Positions 1 to 8,647 of a stretch of DNA of 48,486 nt are shown piece after piece. The notes beneath the pieces are model-generated. The model did not search any database. It worked only from the letters and a program-made list of their open reading frames with translations, and had not been told where the DNA came from. The stretch covers positions 1 to 48,486 of the forward strand of contig UQEW01000004.1 of NCBI GenBank assembly GCA_900540145.1, read 5' to 3'. The translations under genes were made by a program, and so were the position numbers. Origin of the DNA: an uncultured Eubacteriales bacterium. GTDB lineage: Bacteria; Bacillota; Clostridia; Peptostreptococcales; Anaerovoracaceae. Every line of letters starts with the position of its first letter. The stretch's first letter is position 1.

Positions 1-48
1 TCGTCCATGTTTGTTTGCAGATTGTATTCATTCGTGCCCTAGAGCCTT

Positions 49-301
49 GCGGACAAAAAATCAATTTTTTTAGAATTTTTACATCAACAGAGACCAAACC
101 CATGTCGAAATTTGTCAAAAGCAGGCCTCATCTGACTTTTTCTTGAAAAATTTTAAAAAAAGTCTGCAAAATAACCTGTTTTGCAGACTTTTTTCCTCAT
201 TTTCATGATTTTTTACATTTTTCGCAGTTTTCACACCCGTGAAATTCCATTTTATGTAAAATTTGCTGACAAAATTTCAAAAATATACAAATTTTGTCAG
301 C
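49..301 (-). repeat. Dispersed intergenic element, copy 1 (full length)
   Basis: Read on the minus strand this copy matches 20170-20425 and 31646-31837 block by block. It opens with a perfect 13-bp stem (GCTGACAAAATTT / AAATTTTGTCAGC, 265-301). Next comes a shared block around TAAAATGGAATTT and AAAATGTAAAAA. A long hairpin (GTCTGCAAAA / TTTTGCAGAC) flanked by A- and T-runs follows, then AAAAAGTCAG, then GACAAATTTCGACA. It ends in TTGATTTTTTGTC. It starts 13 bases after the stop codon of the lipoprotein gene, in the same orientation. The central hairpin followed by seven T's would work as a Rho-independent terminator. Reading frames across it are not credible genes. Confidence 0.8.
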
Positions 302-313
302 GACGGAAGATCG

Positions 314-1414
314 TTATGCTAATTCCATTATATAAAATGACTCGTCATTTATTGATAAAATATAACTATCCTTGTCAGCGGGATAAAACGATTTTACCAA
401 TATGTCATTTTCCATTTCATCGGGCAATGAAATTTCTCCGACAATATTATCGTTGATTTTGATATAGTAAGGATTGAAATTATCATCTACAGTCACACAA
501 TACTGCCCTGATGAGCCGGTCATCCTCCACCACCTTTTGGTTTGCTGCAAATCTTTTTCTTCAGAACCATCAAGCGGAATCCCTACTATTTTTGTTTTCC
601 CAGTTTCTTCCCCTATTGAAGCGACAATATAATTTTCATTAATGGTGCATGAATTGAGTACATCATCTAATTGGTACTGCAAATACACTTCGTTTTCATC
701 GCCTGCACACAATGTTGAGATCTCATTTTGCTGATCATACAGAGTGAAAAGATATGCATCTCCGTTGGTTTCGATAATACTGTGTTTTTCAACATTATCA
801 AAGGAATCAATAGTTTCACCGCTGAGATTGACTATCTTCTTAACCGATACTGTTGTAGCTCCTTCTTCTGTGTGCTCGCTTACATATACCGGTGTGCCGC
901 CTATAAGTGTGACTTCTGTCGCAGTCTGACTTTTGCTGTATCCGGAGTCTATTGTGTGCCGGTTTTTGCCGTCAAAGTATATGACATTCCATTTATATAT
1001 TGATTCTTGTGTATGCTCTTCATCGATTTTAGATTCGGCATAAATAAGCCCATCTTTATAAGGCACAGCGCTGTAAATCAGATTTTCACTTTTCAGGTCA
1101 TATAATTTAGAAGAAGCGTCTCTGTAATTTAATACATAAACTCCGTTGGTTCTTGTTTCAGGATAAATGATTTCTGTTGCAGTAGTAATATTGTCATATA
1201 CATTAGCGACAATAATGCTGTCTTTTCCTGAATAGCAAATAGTATACATATTCAGTTTTTCCCCTGTTTCTGAATCTTCTTCCAAATCAAATGGCATCGT
1301 TATCGATGTAAGTTTTGCATTAATTGTACCGGATGCGTTGGCTTCATCTGTATCAGTATTGGAGCAGGCTGCAAAAGCAAGTATCATTATAATTGCAAGT
1401 GTACATATGGCCAA
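314..1414 (-). CDS. Lipoprotein, probable beta-propeller-like domain
   Basis: This is an exported lipoprotein of unknown function. The N-terminus is a hydrophobic segment ending in LAFAAC, a slightly irregular lipobox; after it comes an acidic linker and about 320 residues of beta-rich sequence with repeated strand pairs such as GLIYAESK, DAYLFTLYD and SYILSIND. That resembles a beta-propeller, but no family is recognised. The boundary given starts at a TTG (1414) that has no ribosome binding site at the right distance and leaves the signal peptide without basic residues. A strong GAGGTG lies at 1444-1449. The codon properly spaced from it, in frame, is ATT at 1435, giving MKDIVYKLAICTLA with two lysines before the hydrophobic core. 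The true start may therefore be ATT. No promoter was identified. Repeat copy 1 follows the stop. Confidence 0.8.
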   Translation of the reverse strand: MAICTLAIIMILAFAACSNTDTDEANASGTINAKLTSITMPFDLEEDSETGEKLNMYTICYSGKDSIIVANVYDNITTATEIIYPETRTNGVYVLNYRDASSKLYDLKSENLIYSAVPYKDGLIYAESKIDEEHTQESIYKWNVIYFDGKNRHTIDSGYSKSQTATEVTLIGGTPVYVSEHTEEGATTVSVKKIVNLSGETIDSFDNVEKHSIIETNGDAYLFTLYDQQNEISTLCAGDENEVYLQYQLDDVLNSCTINENYIVASIGEETGKTKIVGIPLDGSEEKDLQQTKRWWRMTGSSGQYCVTVDDNFNPYYIKINDNIVGEISLPDEMENDILVKSFYPADKDSYILSINDESFYIMELA

Positions 1415-1435
1415 TTTATATACGATGTCCTTAAT

Positions 1436-1734
1436 ATTACATCACCTCTTTTTTACGATATTTAATGCGATGTGCAATAGCTCATAGTCTGCTGTGCGAG
1501 TGGGAGCGATTCTTGTGAGAAAGGGCGTACCTCCTAAATGTTGTCTTTTTTTGCAGCAATCGCCAAATTAGACAGCATGTCTCAAAAATGAGGGAGGGTA
1601 TATTAAAGCTTCGTGCATATAAACACAGCGGCTGTTATATCGTCATACCGCCAAGCCTCTCTCCCCCGTGCCCGTATATAGCGCGCTCATAACTTCTTTT
1701 TCATCACTGTACCTTTCTAACCATAAGTTAAACA
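1436..1734. other. Intergenic stretch without a recognised gene
   Basis: The lipoprotein ribosome binding site lies at 1441-1449. Beyond it there are only short open frames without ribosome binding sites on either strand (for example 1588-1692 plus). An AGGAGG-like string read on the minus strand near 1530 has no usual start codon downstream. No structured RNA or promoter could be recognised. Confidence 0.5.
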
Positions 1735-1767
1735 AAAGCGCATAAGTTTTATTTACCTATGCGCTTT
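1735..1767 (-). terminator. Hairpin, probable terminator of the micro-gene
   Basis: There is a perfect 10-bp stem, AAAGCGCATA (1735-1744) with TATGCGCTTT (1758-1767), around a 13-base loop. Read on the minus strand it is followed by TTTTGTTT. It overlaps the stop codon of the 32-residue frame at 1766-1864, so it probably ends that transcript or a small RNA. Confidence 0.5.
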
Positions 1768-1864
1768 ATATAAGTATCTTCATATTATGTTTTTCCCCGG
1801 ATGCAATCAGACGACTCGTAAAAAACGCTAAGGTCCAATAGATATTTGGTTTTGATCTTATCAT
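1766..1864 (-). CDS. Possible 32-residue peptide
   Basis: This short frame starts at ATG 1864, five bases after AAAAGAGG, and encodes a peptide beginning MIRSKPNIYWTLAFF and ending HNMKILI. It has basic residues at both ends and a hydrophobic, aromatic middle, so it could bind membranes. No family is recognised. Upstream on the same strand is a promoter-like pair (1928-1956), and the frame ends inside a hairpin, so it sits in a complete small transcription unit. The same unit could instead be a non-coding RNA with a chance reading frame. A ribosome binding site, promoter and terminator together favour a gene, but the length makes this uncertain. Confidence 0.4.
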   Translation of the reverse strand: MIRSKPNIYWTLAFFTSRLIASGEKHNMKILI

Positions 1865-1927
1865 TGTCGACCTCTTTTTTAATCTGCAGTTGCAATTACG
1901 TAAATGTTATGTGATTCTTTTACTGTA

Positions 1928-1956
1928 TAATTATCACATTTTCAACACAAAGTCAA
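1928..1956 (-). promoter_or_regulatory. Promoter-like pair for the small transcription unit
   Basis: On the minus strand TTGACT (1951-1956) and TAATTA (1928-1933) are 17 bases apart. Transcription would start about 50 bases before the ATG at 1864. Confidence 0.45.
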
Positions 1957-2007
1957 TGCCGTTTTATTTTTTAAATAACCATTCTAAATAACCATATTAA
2001 AAGCTGC

Positions 2008-2047
2008 AGAACATTTGTTTGCCTTATCGGCTCTGTTGTGATACAAT
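2008..2047 (+). promoter_or_regulatory. uvrB promoter with LexA (SOS) box
   Basis: The -35 TTGCCT (2019-2024) and -10 TACAAT (2042-2047) are 17 bases apart. Overlapping the -35 is AGAACATTTGTTTG (2008-2021), which fits the Gram-positive LexA/DinR pattern GAAC-N4-GTTY. A bound repressor would cover the -35. uvrBA is a classic SOS operon, so DNA-damage induction is a well-founded inference. Confidence 0.75.
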
Positions 2048-2131
2048 ATGTTTGGTAAGCTTTTTTGCCGGTATTTATGTTTTTTATGAGCAAAATATGT
2101 GGTATATTGAAATGAGCGATATTGAGCGCAT

Positions 2132-2186
2132 GCCTCAGGGTATGACCTCATACCTCAGAGTATAACCTCATGCCGTCTATGGCATG
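2132..2186 (+). repeat. Two tandem 20-bp repeats and a hairpin in the uvrB leader
   Basis: GCCTCAGGGTATGACCTCAT (2132-2151) is followed directly by a second copy differing at four positions (2152-2171). Next comes a hairpin, CATGCC GTCTAT GGCATG (2169-2186), ending 24 bases before the uvrB start. All of it lies in the untranslated leader. Its function is unknown. Confidence 0.6.
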
Positions 2187-2209
2187 ATCACAATGGAAAG
2201 GAGTAACTC

Positions 2210-4183
2210 ATGCCTGAGTTTAAGATACATTCAGAATACAAAATGACCGGTGACCAGCCTCAGGCTGTAGAGGCTCTGGCGCAGGGGGTCCTTGAAGGCA
2301 AGCGGGCCCAGACCCTGATGGGCGTCACCGGCTCCGGCAAGACCTTCACCATGGCCAACATCATCGAAAAGGTGCAGAAGCCTACATTGGTGATTTCCCA
2401 CAACAAGACCCTGGCGGCACAGCTTCACGGCGAGTTCAAGGAGTTCTTCCCCGAGAACGCAGTGGAATATTTTGTCTCCTATTATGATTATTATCAGCCG
2501 GAAGCTTATGTTCCGTCCACCGATACGTATATAGAAAAGGACTCGCAGATAAACGATGAAATAGATAAGCTGCGCCACTCAGCAACTGCAGCTTTGGCAG
2601 AGCGCCGAGACGTTATAATCGTTGCCAGCGTTTCGTGCATATACGGACTTGGAAGCCCTATTGATTACGAGACTCAAACCTTATCCTTAAGGCCCGGCAT
2701 GGAAAAGAGCAGACAAGATATACTGCGCCGGCTGGTAGATATTCAGTACAGCAGGAACGACTTGGCCTTTGAACGGGGCAGCTTCAGAGCAAGAGGAGAT
2801 GTAATAGACATATATCCTGCAGGCGGCGAGTCAGCAGTCAGGGTTGAACTGTTTGGAGATGAAGTAGAGTCAATTAAAGAAATGAATCCTGTTACAGGCG
2901 AAATAACAGGCTCCCGTGACCATATACTGATATTTCCGGCATCTCATTACGTTACTTCACCGGAAAAAATGGAGCATGCTATCAAGACTATCGATGAAGA
3001 ACTGGAAGAGAGAGTCCAGTGGTTTAAAGATAGGGGAAAGCTTTTGGAGGCTCAGCGCATAGAACAGCGCACAAGATATGACCTTGAGATGCTCAGAGAA
3101 ATCGGGACTTGCAAAGGTATAGAGAACTATTCAAGACACTTGAACGGGTTGCCTGCCGGCACCAGACCTTATACCCTCATAGACTATTTCCCGGAGGATT
3201 TCCTGATAATAATAGATGAATCCCACGTAATGCTGCCTCAGCTGAGAGCCATGTATGAGGGAGACAGGTCGAGAAAAATGTCTCTGGTGGAATACGGCTT
3301 CAGACTTCCGTCAGCCTTGGACAACAGACCTCTGAAATTTGATGAATTTAATGGATTGGTAAATCAAATACTGTATGTAAGCGCTACTCCGGCCCCTTAT
3401 GAAAGAGAGCAGTCGGGAGGCATAAGCGCAGAACAGATAATCAGACCTACAGGACTTTTAGATCCGCCTATAGAAGTTCATAAAACGGATGGACAGATAG
3501 ACCATTTGATAGGCGAGATAAAGAAGACGACGGACAAAGGCCAGAGAGTTTTTGTCACGACTCTGACTAAAAAGATGGCGGAAAGCTTGACCGATTACCT
3601 TAAAGGTGTGGGAATTAAGGTCAGGTATTTGCATTCAGAGATAGATACCCTTGAACGGCTGGAGATAATAAGAGACCTGAGAATGGGCGCGTTTGACGTG
3701 CTTGTAGGCATCAATCTGCTCAGAGAAGGCCTGGACATACCTGAAGTTTCACTTGTGGCCATACTGGATGCCGATAAAGAGGGATTCCTGCGTACCGAGA
3801 CGTCTCTTATCCAGACCATAGGAAGAGCAGCCAGAAACGTGGACGGCAGAGTAATAATGTATGCCGACGGAATAAGCAAGGCAATGAAAGCTGCTATAGA
3901 TGAGACCGACAGAAGACGAAATATCCAACAGGAATACAATGAAAAGCATGGAATAACACCTAAGTCCGTCAGCAAGTCGATACGCTCTGTAATAGAGGCG
4001 ACCCATGTGGCAGAAGATGAAGACTCTTATAAAGGAAAGAGCCCATTGGAGCTGACCAAAAAGGAATTGAAAGATTATATAAAGACATTGGAAGCGGAAA
4101 TGAAGCAGGCTGCTTCAGATTTGCAGTTTGAAAGAGCAGCACAGCTCCGCGATAAAATATTTGAATACAAGGTCAGACTGTAA
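2210..4183 (+). CDS. uvrB: Excinuclease ABC subunit B
   Basis: UvrB is the damage-verifying helicase of nucleotide excision repair; it is loaded by UvrA and recruits UvrC. The 657 residues match the usual length. Visible features are Walker A GSGKT (41-45), the beta-hairpin region with YYDYYQPEAYVPSTDTYIEK, the DESH box in IIDESHVMLPQLRAMY, helicase motifs V and VI in LLREGLDIPE and QTIGRAARN, and the C-terminal UVR motif that contacts UvrC. The start is fixed by GGAAAGGAG six bases upstream. The gene heads an operon with uvrA and has a LexA-box promoter. Codons from about 2281 to 2460 are much more GC-rich (107 of 180 bases, counted by hand) than those that follow (23 of 60), suggesting a recombined patch. 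Confidence 0.98.
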   Translation: MPEFKIHSEYKMTGDQPQAVEALAQGVLEGKRAQTLMGVTGSGKTFTMANIIEKVQKPTLVISHNKTLAAQLHGEFKEFFPENAVEYFVSYYDYYQPEAYVPSTDTYIEKDSQINDEIDKLRHSATAALAERRDVIIVASVSCIYGLGSPIDYETQTLSLRPGMEKSRQDILRRLVDIQYSRNDLAFERGSFRARGDVIDIYPAGGESAVRVELFGDEVESIKEMNPVTGEITGSRDHILIFPASHYVTSPEKMEHAIKTIDEELEERVQWFKDRGKLLEAQRIEQRTRYDLEMLREIGTCKGIENYSRHLNGLPAGTRPYTLIDYFPEDFLIIIDESHVMLPQLRAMYEGDRSRKMSLVEYGFRLPSALDNRPLKFDEFNGLVNQILYVSATPAPYEREQSGGISAEQIIRPTGLLDPPIEVHKTDGQIDHLIGEIKKTTDKGQRVFVTTLTKKMAESLTDYLKGVGIKVRYLHSEIDTLERLEIIRDLRMGAFDVLVGINLLREGLDIPEVSLVAILDADKEGFLRTETSLIQTIGRAARNVDGRVIMYADGISKAMKAAIDETDRRRNIQQEYNEKHGITPKSVSKSIRSVIEATHVAEDEDSYKGKSPLELTKKELKDYIKTLEAEMKQAASDLQFERAAQLRDKIFEYKVRL

Positions 4184-4247
4184 TCAGGCCATGATACGGG
4201 CTTTTGCATAGCGCTCGCCTGATATAAGTCTGATAAAGGAGAAAAAA

Positions 4248-7079
4248 ATGGCAAAAGATATAGTAATAAAAGGTGCTAACGAAAATAATCTGCAAAATCT
4301 CTCGGTAACCATACCGAGAGATAAGTTTGTGGTATTGACCGGCCTTTCCGGTTCGGGCAAATCATCTTTGGCATTTGATACCATATATGCGGAAGGGCAG
4401 AGAAGATATATGGAAAGCCTTTCCTCCTATGCCCGCCAGTTTCTCGGGCAAATGGAAAAACCGGACGTAGAATATATAGAAGGCTTGTCTCCTGCCATCT
4501 CCATAGATCAGAAAACTACCAGCAGGAACCCGCGCTCAACGGTGGGAACGGTGACAGAAATACATGATTACCTCAGGCTTTTGTATGCCAGAATAGGCAA
4601 ACCTCACTGCCCGGTATGCGGCAAATTGATAACCAGTCAGTCTGTGGACCAGATGGTGGATACCATAATGGAATTTCCCGAAGGAACGAAACTTATGGTA
4701 TTGGCTCCCGTGATAAGGGGAAGAAAAGGCGAGCATGAAAAGATCTTAGAGAGAATTGCTAAAGAAGGCTTTACCAGAGTAAGGGTAGATGGGGAGATAA
4801 AGCTAATCAATGAAGAAGAAATCAAACTGGAAAAAACCTTCAAGCATAACATAGAGATTGTAGTAGACAGAATTGTGGTAAAACCCGGTCAAGAAGGCCG
4901 AATTTCTGAGGCATGCGAGCTGGCCATGGCTCATGGCGAAGGCCTCGTTAACGTCATAGGAGACTACTATGACCACCACTATGAAAAGACGTTCAGCAGC
5001 AAGCTGGCTTGTCCGGAACACGGCGTGAGCATTGAAGAACTGGAGCCGAGAATGTTTTCCTTCAACGCGCCCTTTGGTGCCTGCCCTACATGTAACGGGC
5101 TGGGATTTACGCAAAAGTTAAATCCGGACAGAGTGATTAATTATGACTTAAGCATACCTGACGGGGCGCTTAATCTGATATTTGGTTCAATGGAGTTCAG
5201 CGGTTTTTACCGCCAGATGGTCAACGCGTTGACTAAAGATAACGGAGTGGACATCAACAAGCCTCTCAAAGAACAGCCTAAAAAGTTTATAAACGAGTTG
5301 CTTTACGGTACCGGCGACAGGCACATTCAATATTATTACGTGAGCAACAATACAGGAGCCAAATCATTCCAAGACAGACCTTTCGAAGGGGTAATCAATA
5401 ATATTGAGCGGAGATACAGGGAAACTTCTTCTGAGTATTTCAAAAATAAGATGGAAGAATACATGAAAATAGACCTTTGCCCTGAATGCCACGGCAAGAG
5501 ACTTAAACCTGAAATTTTAGCAGTAACCGTGGGCGATAAGAACATAGCCGAGCTTTCAGACATGTCCATCAGAGAGGCTCTCGACTTTATCAACGGGCTT
5601 GCGCTCTCGGAAAAGGACGCTAAGATTGCTCATCAAGTATTGAAAGAAATTAAGGCAAGGCTGAGCTTTTTGATAGATGTGGGCCTTGACTACTTGACAT
5701 TGAGCAGAGCGGCAGGCACCCTGTCGGGCGGAGAATCCCAGAGAATAAGATTGGCTACGCAGATAGGCTCCAGCTTAGTAGGCGTATTGTACATCCTTGA
5801 CGAGCCCAGCATAGGGCTGCATCAAAAGGATAATGAGAAGCTGCTTGCAACCTTAAGGCATCTTACCGATATAGGAAATACTCTCATAGTGGTAGAGCAC
5901 GACGAAGATACCATGTATGCAGCGGACCATATCGTAGATATAGGCCCGGGAGCGGGAATCAACGGCGGACGCCTTGTAGCTCAGGGTACGGTGGATGATA
6001 TTAAAGCTTGCAAGGAATCTCTCACAGGACAGTATCTGTCCGGCGCAAAAAAAATCGTTGTGCCTGATAAGCGCAGACCCGGCAACGGTAACATCCTTAC
6101 GGTAAAAGGCGCAAGGCAGAATAATCTGAAGAACATTGACGTGGAATTTCCTCTTGGAAAGCTGATCTGCGTCACGGGAGTTTCCGGTTCCGGCAAGAGC
6201 AGCTTGGTCAATGAAATCCTCTACAAGGGCGTATCAAAGATAACTAACAGGACTTTGGAAGAAGCCGGAGAACACGACGAGATTACGGGAATAGAGAACA
6301 TAGACAAAGTAATAGATATAGATCAGTCTCCTATAGGGCGGACGCCTCGTTCCAACCCGGCAACATATACAGGTATGTTTACGGGCATAAGAGATTTATT
6401 TGCGGGCCTTCCTGAAGCTAAGATGAGAGGCTACGGAAAGGGAAGATTTAGTTTTAATGTTAAAGGTGGGCGTTGCGAAGCATGTAATGGAGATGGTATA
6501 ATAAAAATTGAAATGCATTTTCTCCCTGATGTATATGTACCGTGCGAAGTGTGCAAGGGTCGCAGATATAATCGTGAAACGCTGGAAGTAAAATACAAAG
6601 GAAAGAATATCTTTGATGTTTTAGACATGAGCGTAACCGAAGCGTTGGAATTCTTCAAGAATATACCGAGCATAAGCAGACAGCTTCAAACTCTTGAAGA
6701 AGTAGGTCTGGGGTATATAAAACTGGGGCAGCCTTCTACTCAGCTCTCCGGTGGAGAAGCTCAGAGAGTCAAGCTGGCCACCGAACTTTCCAAGCGCAGC
6801 ACAGGAAAAACACTGTATATTCTTGACGAGCCGACAACAGGCTTGCACTTTGCGGATGTGGACAAGCTGATAGCAGTTTTGGACAAGCTGGTGGACGCAG
6901 GAAACACGGTGGTAGTCATAGAACATAATCTGGACGTCATCAAAAGGGCGGATCACATTATAGATCTGGGACCTGACGGCGGCAGCAGAGGAGGAAATAT
7001 CGTTACGGTGGGCACTCCTGAGGAGGTTGCCCAGTGCAGCGAGTCATATACGGGACAATTTCTGAAGAAACTTTTATAA
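4248..7079 (+). CDS. uvrA: Excinuclease ABC subunit A
   Basis: UvrA is the dimeric ATPase that detects helix-distorting damage and loads UvrB. The 943 residues contain two ABC modules. The first Walker A is GLSGSGKSSLAF near the N-terminus and the second is GVSGSGKSSL. The two signatures are LSGGESQRIRLA and LSGGEAQRVKLA, each followed by a Walker B ending in LDEP. Zinc-binding cysteine pairs are visible (CPVCG, CPTCNG, CPECHG, CEACNGDG, CEVCKG). An AAGGAG precedes the ATG. It lies 64 bases downstream of uvrB with no terminator between, so it shares the SOS promoter. Confidence 0.98.
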   Translation: MAKDIVIKGANENNLQNLSVTIPRDKFVVLTGLSGSGKSSLAFDTIYAEGQRRYMESLSSYARQFLGQMEKPDVEYIEGLSPAISIDQKTTSRNPRSTVGTVTEIHDYLRLLYARIGKPHCPVCGKLITSQSVDQMVDTIMEFPEGTKLMVLAPVIRGRKGEHEKILERIAKEGFTRVRVDGEIKLINEEEIKLEKTFKHNIEIVVDRIVVKPGQEGRISEACELAMAHGEGLVNVIGDYYDHHYEKTFSSKLACPEHGVSIEELEPRMFSFNAPFGACPTCNGLGFTQKLNPDRVINYDLSIPDGALNLIFGSMEFSGFYRQMVNALTKDNGVDINKPLKEQPKKFINELLYGTGDRHIQYYYVSNNTGAKSFQDRPFEGVINNIERRYRETSSEYFKNKMEEYMKIDLCPECHGKRLKPEILAVTVGDKNIAELSDMSIREALDFINGLALSEKDAKIAHQVLKEIKARLSFLIDVGLDYLTLSRAAGTLSGGESQRIRLATQIGSSLVGVLYILDEPSIGLHQKDNEKLLATLRHLTDIGNTLIVVEHDEDTMYAADHIVDIGPGAGINGGRLVAQGTVDDIKACKESLTGQYLSGAKKIVVPDKRRPGNGNILTVKGARQNNLKNIDVEFPLGKLICVTGVSGSGKSSLVNEILYKGVSKITNRTLEEAGEHDEITGIENIDKVIDIDQSPIGRTPRSNPATYTGMFTGIRDLFAGLPEAKMRGYGKGRFSFNVKGGRCEACNGDGIIKIEMHFLPDVYVPCEVCKGRRYNRETLEVKYKGKNIFDVLDMSVTEALEFFKNIPSISRQLQTLEEVGLGYIKLGQPSTQLSGGEAQRVKLATELSKRSTGKTLYILDEPTTGLHFADVDKLIAVLDKLVDAGNTVVVIEHNLDVIKRADHIIDLGPDGGSRGGNIVTVGTPEEVAQCSESYTGQFLKKLL

Positions 7080-7112
7080 CAGTTTTTCTAGCAAAGATAC
7101 GGAGGACTCCTA

Positions 7113-8546
7113 ATGGAAACAAAGATGAATCTGACCATGCTGACCGATTTTTATGAGCTCACCATGGCCAACGGTTATTTTGAAACAGGCATGGCGGATG
7201 ATATTGCCTACTTCGATATGTTTTTCAGGAAAGTGCCTGATGGCGGAGGATACGCTATTATGGCCGGCGTTGAGCAGCTGATGGAATATCTGAAAAACCT
7301 TAAATTTACCGAAGAGGACATAGAATATCTCAGAAGCAAAGAGATGTTCTGCGAAGAATTTTTACAATATTTAAAAGATTTTAAATTCGAATGCGATGTT
7401 TGGGCAGTGCCTGAAGGCACGCCTATCTTTCCTCATGAGCCTTTGGTTACGGTGAGAGGTCCTGTTATACAGGCTCAGTTCATTGAAACCATGATACTGC
7501 TTTCCATAAACCACCAAAGCCTTATTGCTACTAAAGCCAATCGCATCGTGAGGGCAGCAAAAGGCAGAGCGGTGATGGAATTCGGCACGAGAAGAGCTCA
7601 CGGAGCGGATGCGGCCATTTACGGCGCCAGAGCTGCTTATATAGCAGGATGCGCGGGGACGGCATGCGCTATAGCTGACAGAGATCACGGAATCAAAGCG
7701 CTTGGAACCATGGCTCACAGCTGGGTGCAGATGTATCCTGATGAATACTCTGCTTTTAAAAAATATGCAGAGATATATCCAGATAACTGCACGCTTTTAG
7801 TGGACACGTATAATGTGCTGAGATCAGGCGTTCCGGCTGCGATAAAAGTTTTCAAGGAAATGAAGCCTAAGAACATGGGAATAAGGATAGACTCAGGAGA
7901 CGTGGCTTATCTGACTAAAAAAGCAAGAGCCATGCTGGATGCTGAGGGCTTGCAAGATTGTAAAATCGTAGTTTCCAACTCCTTGGATGAATATATCATA
8001 AGAGATGTAATTTCAGAAGGAGCTTGCATAGATTCCTTCGGAGTGGGCGAACGGCTTATAACAGCCAAATCAGAGCCTGTCTTCGGCGGCGTTTACAAAT
8101 TGGTAGCGTTGGAATCAGGGGGAGAGCTGATACCAAAGATTAAAATCTCAGAAAATGTGGAGAAGATTACTAATCCCGGATTTAAGCATTTATACAGGCT
8201 TTATGACAAAGACACAGGCAAAGCCAGAGGAGATGTGATAACCGTTTCCGATGAGACTATACCTGAGGTTGAAGAATATGAAATTTTCGACCCAAATGCT
8301 GTATGGAAGCGTACAAAGATAAGGAATTACTATGTACGTAATCTGAGGGTGCAGCTCTTTGATAAGGGAAAATGTGTATATGAGAGTCCGTCGATAGAAG
8401 AAATAAGAGATTACTGCAAAGAACAAGTGGATACGCTCTGGGCAGAAACCTTAAGATTCGAAAATCCGCAGACTTATTACGTGGACTTGTCCCAGAAATT
8501 ATGGGATATGAAAAACGAGCTGCTTTCGGATTATGCCAGAAAATAA
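7113..8546 (+). CDS. pncB: Nicotinate phosphoribosyltransferase
   Basis: This enzyme makes nicotinate mononucleotide from nicotinate and PRPP with ATP hydrolysis, feeding NAD salvage. The opening LTMLTDFYELTMANGYF is diagnostic. The active-site region FGTRRAHGADAA is present, as is GTMAHSW with the histidine that is phosphorylated in this family. The 477 residues are typical. A GGAGG precedes the ATG, 33 bases after uvrA, so it probably belongs to the uvrBA transcript. That would link NAD supply to repair by position only; no direct functional coupling is known here. Confidence 0.95.
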   Translation: METKMNLTMLTDFYELTMANGYFETGMADDIAYFDMFFRKVPDGGGYAIMAGVEQLMEYLKNLKFTEEDIEYLRSKEMFCEEFLQYLKDFKFECDVWAVPEGTPIFPHEPLVTVRGPVIQAQFIETMILLSINHQSLIATKANRIVRAAKGRAVMEFGTRRAHGADAAIYGARAAYIAGCAGTACAIADRDHGIKALGTMAHSWVQMYPDEYSAFKKYAEIYPDNCTLLVDTYNVLRSGVPAAIKVFKEMKPKNMGIRIDSGDVAYLTKKARAMLDAEGLQDCKIVVSNSLDEYIIRDVISEGACIDSFGVGERLITAKSEPVFGGVYKLVALESGGELIPKIKISENVEKITNPGFKHLYRLYDKDTGKARGDVITVSDETIPEVEEYEIFDPNAVWKRTKIRNYYVRNLRVQLFDKGKCVYESPSIEEIRDYCKEQVDTLWAETLRFENPQTYYVDLSQKLWDMKNELLSDYARK

Positions 8547-8647
8547 TAAAATATTAATAATTCCTTAAAGCTTTTTGTACAGTATTAGTGTATAATTGTA
8601 GTAACAAAGAAAGTTTGATGTATGTTTTACAGACAAAAGGGGAAAGA

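Noticed and set aside
181..456. 91-codon plus-strand frame
   Set aside because: It runs across repeat copy 1 and antisense to the lipoprotein gene, has no ribosome binding site, and its sequence is explained by the A/T-rich element.
1588..1692. 34-codon plus-strand frame starting MREGILKL
   Set aside because: No ribosome binding site or promoter.
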